Origin: Caryophanales bacterium UBA3210
GTDB taxonomy: Bacteria; Bacillota_I; Bacilli_A; RFN20; CAG-449
Assembly (NCBI GenBank): GCA_002363635.1
Contig: DEWM01000016.1
Span: forward strand, 1-11,201
Direction: 5' to 3'
Length of the DNA: 11,201 nt
Under the pieces are notes generated by a model. It was not told the origin of the DNA and did not search any database. It worked only from the letters and a program-made list of their open reading frames with translations. How positions within the stretch are numbered: position 1 is the stretch's first letter; every line of letters starts with the position of its first letter. Shown in pieces: positions 1-9,500 of the stretch. Both the position numbers and the translations under genes were made by a program.

Positions 1-512
1 GTTGGGATTTCAACTGCAGTTAAAGATGAGCAACCTTCGAAAGCGGATTCACCGATAGAAGTGATTGTTGAAGGTAATGATAAGCTTGTAACGCGGTTAA
101 ATCCTGCAAATTGATAATTACCAATAGTTGAAATATCTGAAGATAATTCAATTGATGTGACTTCTTCAAATGCATCATTAACATATTGATTAAATGTTGA
201 TGCATATGTCATTGGAGAAGATAGTTTAGAACCTTCAATAGAAATATTTGCCCAATCATCAATTGTGCCTTCGTAATTGACAGTTGTTAATGCTGTACAG
301 TTACTAAATGCATTGTTTTTGAGTGTAGTGATTGTTTTTGGAAGAGTAATAGATGTGAGGTCTGTCTTATTTGCAAATGCATTGTCTAAAGCGACAACTT
401 TATATTTGACTCCATCAATATCATATTCTTCGTAAAGGCTAACTTCGTTTGAACCACCTTTATAATTTGTAATAGTAAGAGTCTTATTTGTTTCATCAAC
501 TTCATAAGATAA
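1..512 (-). other. BspA-type (LRR_5) leucine-rich repeat domain, first part only
   Basis: From about residue 3310 the sequence changes from Fn3-like modules to the pattern of BspA-family leucine-rich repeats. Visible units include L-T-S-I-T-L-P-K-T-I followed by N-A-F-S-N-C-T-A-L, then V-T-S-L-S-L-P-S-T-I followed by S-A-F-E-G-C-S-S-L-T. The inserted stretch V-N-Y-E-G-T-I-D-D-W-A-N-I-S is the well-known Y-x-G-T-x-x-x-W-x-x-I variant seen between such repeats. The first 50 or so residues of the domain probably form an N-terminal cap. LRR_5 domains occur in bacterial surface proteins such as BspA of Tannerella and in many gut Bacillota, where some bind host matrix proteins. Its ligand here cannot be deduced. 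More repeats should follow beyond the left edge. Confidence 0.88.
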
Positions 513-3500
513 ATCTTTTTTAACAGTTTTAGTTGTAACTGTTGTAGAAGATGCTGTTTTTGCATTATCAGTTGTTGTACCATCGTTTAAATCATAATTT
601 ACAACGATTTCAACTTGATATGTAGTCATAGAATCAATGTTCTTGAAAACTACTTCATTATCTACTGAAGATAATTCTTTGATTTCTACAGTTTTGCCTG
701 TGTCAACGTTCTTAAGGACAGCTTGTCTTGAAGTGATAGTAATATCGCTATCAGTGATTGTGTATTTTGCAGTGATATCTGTACCAGTTGCAATAATATC
801 ATCAACAGAAACTTCAAGAGTTGGTTCATTAAGTTTTGGTGTAGTGAAATTGATTGTATCAACTTTATGACCTGCATTGTATTCTTCTACAGTTTCTCTA
901 CCATCATTTAAGCTGTATCTATAGTTAACAACAATCTTGTATGTGTTGTCGTTTAATAAACCATCAAATCTAATTGAAGATAAACTATCCCATTTACTTA
1001 TTGTTGTAACGTCTTTAACGTTTCCGTCTGTATCTAAGTGCTGTAAGTCAATAGAGTAGATTGTTGCACCTGTTCCATCATCATCTTTAACTGAAACTGC
1101 TACTTCAACATAAGTATTTGTTGTTTCTTTGCCGTCAGTAGTAATGACTTCTGTTTTTGCTTCAGGTGTACTAATAGTAACAGTTGGAGCAGTTAATGCT
1201 ACTGTCTTGAAGTGTGAAGAAACGACGTTAGAAGAAGCAATGTCACCTCTACCATCATTAAGGTTATATGTATAATTTGCTACTAAATAATATTCAGTAT
1301 CGTTATATAAACATGCTAATGAGAGAGAAGTTAAATTATCTTGATCAATGTTTTGAATTGATTTACCAGTAACTTTAGTACCTACACCATTTGTAACGAC
1401 GTATAAGTCGATGCTATTAATTTTGACTAATGTATTATCGTCATCTAATTTAGTTAATGATGTATTAACTGTTGTCTTTGTTGTAGTAGTTGTGCCAAAT
1501 GAGATAACTGGTTTATTAAGAGAAGCAGAGACTAATTCAATTGAAGAAACGTCTCTTGAATCGATAGTGACTTTTTTATCTTTGCTACCATCGTGAAGAT
1601 TGTATGTAACTTCTGCGATAATGTAATATGTTCTACCATTTAATACATTTGTAAATGATAAGTTTGTTATATCTAAGAGGTTATCTAATGAACGGTATAA
1701 AACATCACCTTCATCATCAACGTAATATAATTTTGCACTTGTGAGTTTTGCGCCTGTATCTGTTGTGTCAGTAATTGATACACCAAAGTTAATATCTAAT
1801 GTATCTGCATCTAATGTAGCAGAAGTGAATTTTGCTGTAGGTGCAGTCTTTGCTAATGTAGTGAATGTGTATGTAGCTTTTCCTTCATAAATTGTTATAT
1901 CACCATTTTCATCATATGCATTGTTTAAGTTATATGTGTAACTTACTTCAATTGTATATGTTGAGTTATTTAATGGAGCAGTATATGTTAAATTGCTTAA
2001 ATTACCTTCTGAATCAAAATTGTCATTTGAGAAAGTAATGTTAGATACTTTTGCCCCGTTAGCGTTTTTAACAATAATTGATGTGATTTCTACATTTGCA
2101 TCAAGAGATGTGTTCTTAATAGAGAATGTATCTGTTAAGTTTGCATTTTCTTCAACTAAACCAGAGAATTCAATAGTTGGAGTTGCAATAGCATTAGTCT
2201 TAATTGATTTTGTTTTTGATTGTCCATTACGTGTACCAAAACCATCGTTTAAGTCATATGTGTAATTAACAACGAATTCGTATGTATTGTCATTTAATAA
2301 TGAAGTTGTGCTTGTTGAAATATCGTTTGATGCAGTGAATGAAATATCTTTTGCATTTGTAGTACCTGCAATAACTTGCTGGATAGAAGTGATTGTTGCT
2401 GCAACTTTTTCTGATGTTTTTTCGTTTGATTTGACTGAGATTGTTGCCCCAGTACCATTGTCATAAACTGCAGAAATAGTAACTGTTGGTGCTTCTAATG
2501 ATACTGTTGATAAAGCTGTAGTAGAAGCAGTAGCGTGTACCCATGTTTCACCATTTTCATCATTTAAGTTATATTCATAATTAACTACTACATAGTATTC
2601 ATTACCATTTACTAAAGTGAATGATAATGTCTTTTGAGTATCTGAAGTAGAGAAATCTGTTTCAGTGTTAAATGAATATGTTTGATTGTTTTTAGAGTTA
2701 GTATTTGAAATTAAATCAACGCTTGTGATTCTATAATCTACATTATTTGGGTTAGTTAAATAAACTTCGTAATTATATGTTAATCCATCTAATTTACCTT
2801 CAGCAGTTAATGATGTTGTATTCTTAACTTCAACTGTAGGTGATGTTAAGACTGGAGTAGTAATTGAACCACAGGAAACTGAATAAGATTTTTCACCATT
2901 TGAATCATTTAAATCATATGTACCATAGAAATCAGCATAATATGTAGTGTTATTTCTTAAGCCTGTGAATGTGACACTAACTTGTCCGTTTTCATCGACA
3001 GTAACATTTGTCTTAGTATCAACATATGTTTCTGCATCTTTTGATGTCTTGAGTCCGATAGATTTAGAAATGCCTGTGCTATCAACATCTGTGTAAGTAA
3101 CAATGATTGTACCATTTAATCCAAGACCTTCATTGTTATCAAATGTGATGTTAGTAACTTTTGGTGCAACATTAACTTTAGTTGCTAAAGTATCACTTTC
3201 AATATATGCTTCGTGATATTCTCCATCGTTATAGTCAACTGAATATGTGACTTTTAGGTGGTAGTTTTGGTTGTTATATAAGCCACTTACTGATAATTCT
3301 TCGTATGATGAAGGTAAAGAAGATGCTTTAATAGTCTTTGTGACTTTTCCATCTGCAGTAATAGCTTCAACTTTTACTAATGTAATCTTACAGTTATCAG
3401 CATTGCTAATAGTACCAATACCATAATTAAATGTTGTTCCGTCACTTGCAATTGACTCATTGATTACTTCAAATGTAGCTTTTTCTTTTGCTACTGTAGT

Positions 3501-6500
3501 GAAGACTTTTTCAATAGTTTCAGTTACAAGTTCATTTGAACCATCGTGTAAGTCATATGTATAAGTTAATACAATCTTATATGTATTATTGCTTAATAAT
3601 TTAGAGAATGATAATGATGTTTCAGTTGGGCTAGTAATTGAACCTACTTTTACTCCATCTTTATATAAATCAATTGATGTAATCTTACCTTGAGTACTAT
3701 CGTTATCAACAAGCGAAGCATTGAATGTAACGCCTTCTTTACTTGCAACAATATTGTCAAATGTTACTGTTGGAGGAGTTAAGTCGGTAGTGCCTACGAA
3801 AGCAGATTGAACGTGAGCAGTTGTTGGTGCCTTATCGTTATTTTTATCAATTGAATATTCTACATATAAAGCATATTCATTGCTGTAATTTAAGTTATTT
3901 ACTGTTAGCTCAAAATTAAGTGAATCTGATGGCCATGAAGTAATTTTTTGAGCTGTTGAACCATCTTTATTAATTGCTTTAATGCCAGTAATAGTGACAT
4001 CATTACCTTTTTCATCAATAACAACTTTGAATGTCATTGAGTTTTCTTCTTCACCTTCTTGAGCAACTTTAGTAACTGTTGCTACAGGATCTTGTTTTGC
4101 TTTAGTTGTGAATGTAACTGAAGTTGATGAAGATGCGCGCTCACCTTTACCATCATTTAAATCGTATGTGTAATTTACGCTGATTGTATATGCGTGTTCT
4201 GATTTTAAATCTTCAAAGATTCTAGTGTCAGTAGCAGATAAAGTTTTAACAGTAGTTGAACCATCTTTTAAGACAATAGAAGTAATTGTTGGATTTGTGT
4301 TATATGAATCAGTAATTGTTGTATTGAATTCAATTGAATCTGCACCGATAGTGACATTTTTATTTTCAACTATAATAGTTGGAGCGGATTTTCCGACTGT
4401 TGATACTTTTGAAGATTCTTCATGGTATGTGTGTAATGAAGTTGCACTTAAGTTATTGAAATCATATGTTCCATCAATAACGATTTGATATTCAATACCA
4501 TTTAATAAACCATCGAATGAAAGAACTGTATCGTATGCAAAATTATTCATATCAAATACAAATGTTTCTAATGTAGTATCAGTAGGAACTAATTTAATTG
4601 ATGTGATGTTGAGGGTCGCATCAGTTTCTAATGAATTATATTTTGCAATAGTGAATTTAATGCTTGTATCTGTATAAACAAGAGGAGCAGTAGGAGTAAT
4701 GCTGACTTTTGGAGCAGTTTTACTTATTGTTGTAACAACGCTTGTTTCAGTCTTAGTAATTAATCCGTTACCATCATTTAAGTTATAAGTATATGTAACT
4801 AATACTTCGTAATTTGAACCTGAATATAAGTCTTCTAATGTACCTGTTAATTCAGTTGGATTATCTTTATTTACAAGTATAATTCCGGTTGGATCTTTAA
4901 TAGTAATGTTAGTTACTTTTGCTCCGCTGTCAGTGCCACCAACATTTGCAACATTATATGTAAATGATGTTGTAGTTGTTGTAGCAGTAACTTTGTATTC
5001 AGGAGCAGTTAAAGCTTTAACTTGAACGTATTGGCTTGGTAAAGATGATAAATAAATTTGTTTACCACCTTCAATATCGTTAGAATCATAATGATATTCA
5101 ACAATCAAGAAATATGTATAACCATTTTCAAGATCAGTGAATGATAAATTATCCCATGAATCTTTATTTGTAATTGTTTTAAATGCACTTGTTTTATCTG
5201 TTGATTTGTATAATGAAACTGAATCAATCTTGTATTTAGCATTATCATTATTTGTAGCATCTAAAGTGAATGATAGAGTTGTTCCTTCAAGTGATAAAGA
5301 ATCAACTGATACAGAAACAGCTTCTTTTGCCTTAGTATTTAAAGTTATTTCTTTTGAGCTAGTTTGAATGCCTTTTCCATCGTTTAAATCGTATTCATAT
5401 GTAGCTTTAATTGTGTAAGATGTATCACTTAATAAATTGTCAAAAGATACGCTTGTAGATGGTGTATAAATAGTATTAATTACTGCATCATCTTTTAAAA
5501 TTTCAATCTTAGTTACATTTGCGTTTAGACTTGTTTTAGTGTCGAAGGTGAATGTAGTAGAAAGTACTTCTGAATCTTTGAGGTTATTATTTGTTCCAAA
5601 ATCAAATGAAGGAGCTTTTAATGAGATAGTCTTAACACTATTACCATCTTCATATGTTGTTGAGACAATAGTTTGTGCTTTATCTTCATTTGGATTATAT
5701 GAATAATAAACTACTAAATAGTATTCGTTGCCATTTAATAATGATGAGAATGTTAAAGTTTGGTCAAGTACAATTTGTGAACCAGAAATTTCGTTAACGT
5801 ATGTATTACCATTCTTGTTATAAATTTCTACTTTAGTGATTGTAGCGTTAGTATTACCTAAATCAGTTAATGATAATGAATATGAAACTGTTGTACCGTT
5901 TGCGCTTAAATCATTAATTTTAACTACAGGTGTAGCTTTGCTTGGAGTAGAGAATTTTTGTGAAGTAGATGAAGTGACATTAATATCGCCATTACCATCA
6001 TTTAAGTTATATGTATATTCAACTGTCATGTAGTAAGTTTTGTTACTTAATAAACCGTTGAAAGCTAATTCGTCAAATGAAGTTAATGTTTTAAATGGTT
6101 CTTCTTCACCATCAATATATAAATTAACTTTATTAATAGTAAGTGCGACATTATCAGTATTAGTTACTAAGTTTTCGAAATTAACTGATGTAGATGTTGT
6201 AGTAAAGTTAGAACAAATAACTGTTGGTACAGCATTTTCTCCAGTAGTTGGAGTAGATACTAATGTAGCATTTTCTCTTTCACCATTATTATTTTTATAA
6301 GAATAAGTAATAATTACTTTATATTCAGTATTACTTAATAAGTTTGCAAATGTTTCTTCAGTTCCTGAGAGTGTACCAGTTCTTGATTCAATACATGAAT
6401 CACCTAAATATAGCGCAATACTTTCAACTTGTGTTTCAACTTGATCGTTTGCATCGATAGTATATGCTACTCTTACTGAGTCTTTAGTTGTAGAAACTGT

Positions 6501-9500
6501 TTGGTTAATAGATGTTGCTTTATCTTCTGTTGTAACTACTTTTTCAACTTTTGCTTGAACAGCTTCCCCGCCATCATTTAAATCATATTCATAATTTAAT
6601 GTTAATGTGTATTCAGTGTTGTAGTGGTCACCTGTATTAAAGGATTTTGTTGAACCAATATCAGCATTAGTTAATGAAATAGTTTGAGTATCTGATGAAT
6701 CAGATGTATTAACAATTGTTGCGGATTTTAATGTTAAGTTATTGTCTAAGTTTGTTGCAGTAATAGTAAATGAAATACTATTTGGTGTAGTTGTTGGGCT
6801 ATTGATATTAACTGTAGGTACAGTTTTTGCTTTTGTAGTGAATGATGTAGAAATAGTATTTTGCTTAATTTCTGAACCATCATTTAAGTCATAAGAATAT
6901 GTGTATTCTAATGTGTAGTTAGTATTACTCTTAATTCCTGAGAATGTGAGAGTTTCATCAAAGTTAATTGTACCTGTGAAATTATATGAAACTGTATTGC
7001 CTTCTTTATCTTTTAAAGAAATAGAAACTAAATCTTTAAATGAAGATGTTTCATCATCTTTATGGATAGAGAATGATACTGTATCGACAGTTGTACTTAC
7101 TGCTTCAAAACTAATTGTAGGTGCGCTCTTTGCTTCAATATTAAAACTATTTGATGTAATTGATGAATCTATGTCACCTTTACCATCTTTAACATCATAT
7201 TTATAAGTGACATAGACATAATATGAATGGTTGTTATATAAGATATGACCATTATCAAGTTCACTGATAGTAATTGTGTGTGTTAAATCTGGATTAACAA
7301 TAGTTTTTACAGGATGTTCAGTGTCTTTAGTATCATATAAATATAAAACTAAATCCTTATATTCTAATGAGCTTGGGTTGATTTTTGTAATGTTGAAGCT
7401 TACTTGATTGTTAGTAACATTTAATGTACTAAATTCAAGAGTTGGTGCAGTTAATTTAGCAATATCAAAACTTGCTTCATTAGTAACTGTTTCATAATGC
7501 TTTTTAGTTACTTCATTTGCAGAATCATTTAAATCATATGTGTAATTAATTTTTAAGATATAATTTGCATCAAAATCTAAGTCTTCAAATGAATCTGAAA
7601 CATATGTAGTTCCTTCTTCATATGATTTTGTTCTATATGCTTTATTTTCACCTTCTTTATAGATTTCTACAGAAGTGATATAGGCATTCTTAGATGTATT
7701 AGGTTCTAATGTTGCTTGATATTTTAAAGTGTTAACATTTTCTATTTCACATGTTCCCCAAGTTAATGTAGGAGCAGTTAATGAATCTAATAATTGGTTG
7801 TCACTTACTAATTTTAAAGTTGGTGAAATATCGCCTTCATATCTATTTAAACTATATTTGTAGTTGACGATAACTTGATATGTGTTAGCGTTTAATAAAT
7901 TATCAAAGGTAATTGTATTTGAAACTAAATCAGTAAATGTTAATTCTCCGTCATAGACAATTTCTTCATTTGTATCAATGTGCTTTAAGACAATTGATGT
8001 GATTTGTAAATTGTTAAATTCAGCATTTTCTGATTTTCTTAAAGAGAATGAGATTGTTGTGTCATCTCTAGTAACTGGAGTGTTAAATTCAACAGTTGCT
8101 TTTTCTTTTGCATTAGTAGTAGCAGTTAGAGTTCTAGTTACAGTTTTATATGTGTTTCCATTATATGTTTGGCCATCATTGAAATGGTAATCATAAGTGA
8201 AGACCATTGTGTATGTAGCTTCTGAATATAAATTATCAAATGTGAATTCTTGGTCACCTTCACTTAATGTTGCGACCTGAGAAGCAATTTCGTTACCGTC
8301 TTTATCGTAAAGAACTACTTTGCCGTTTGTAGGATATGGGTTATCATGGCTTGCAAAACTTAATGTTGCAGTTAAAGATGTTGATGTAGTTTTTGTTTCA
8401 TTAAGTGCAAATGTAGATTTTGTATCATTAACTGCATCAGTTCTTGAAGGAGCAGATGTGTATGTAGCTTTTTGAGTACCTTTTTTATCATTTAAATCAT
8501 AAGAATATTCAATATATACTAAATAGTTATTGTTATTTAAAATACCATCTGTACCATCAAAAGAGAATGAAAGTTCTTCTTCATCATTCTTTTCGTAAAT
8601 GATTTTTTCTTCTCTTGTAATATTGCCTTCAGCATCTCTTACTGCTTCTTGGAAAATCTTAATGTAATCAATCTTTAATGATGTTTCATCAAGGTCAGTT
8701 TTTGCTAAATCGACATTGATTTGAGTTTCATTTGATGTAACTGAAACTATAGCTTTTACTTCTGGAGCAGCTTTAGCAAGTGTAGTTACTTCTTTTTCGT
8801 ATTCTTTTGCAGGTGTAGTAATACCATTGCCATCATTTAAATCATATGTGTAGTATGTGATTACTTTATATGTGTTGTTTGAATTTAATCCAGTGAATTC
8901 GACTTCAAATAATTCATTGTTATCTGTATTATTTTCAAAAGAAGCGACTTCTTTAGTTAAATCATCAGTATTGAAAATTGCTACTTTTGTGATTTTAGCG
9001 TCTGTTTCATTATTTGATAATGTTGATGTGACTTTAAAAGATGTTGTAGTAGTATTTGTAATACTTGTTGCAACATTAGGAAGTACAAGTGAACGAGTAG
9101 TAGTTTTAGTTGGAGTAGTGTAAGAATAATCTAGTGCTCCCCTACCATCGTTAAGATCGTAAGAATAATTTAATCTTAAGAAATATGAATTGTTATTTAA
9201 TAAATCAGAGAAAATTGAGTCATCTGATGTTTTATTTTCTAAATCTGAAATAGTTTGTTCGACTTTTCCGTTATGTAATAAATCAACTGATACTAATTTG
9301 AGGTTAGTGGATTTTTCATTATCGTTTTCTTGTGAAGAAAGATCAAATGAAATAGAAGTTTCATTATCTTTAACATTGATAATAGATGCTGAAGGGGCTA
9401 GAAGTTCTCTAGTTGTAAAGACGCTGCTTCTTAGTTCTTTAGTAACTAAACCTTGTTCATCATTTAAGTTATAAGAGTATGTTAAAGAAACATAATAAGA

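Noticed and set aside
637-9474. Many plus-strand open frames of 60-95 codons, and short minus-strand frames, inside the giant gene
   Set aside because: They overlap the 3479-codon minus-strand gene in other frames. Their protein sequences are low-complexity complements of its repeated codons, and I saw no recognisable domain in them.
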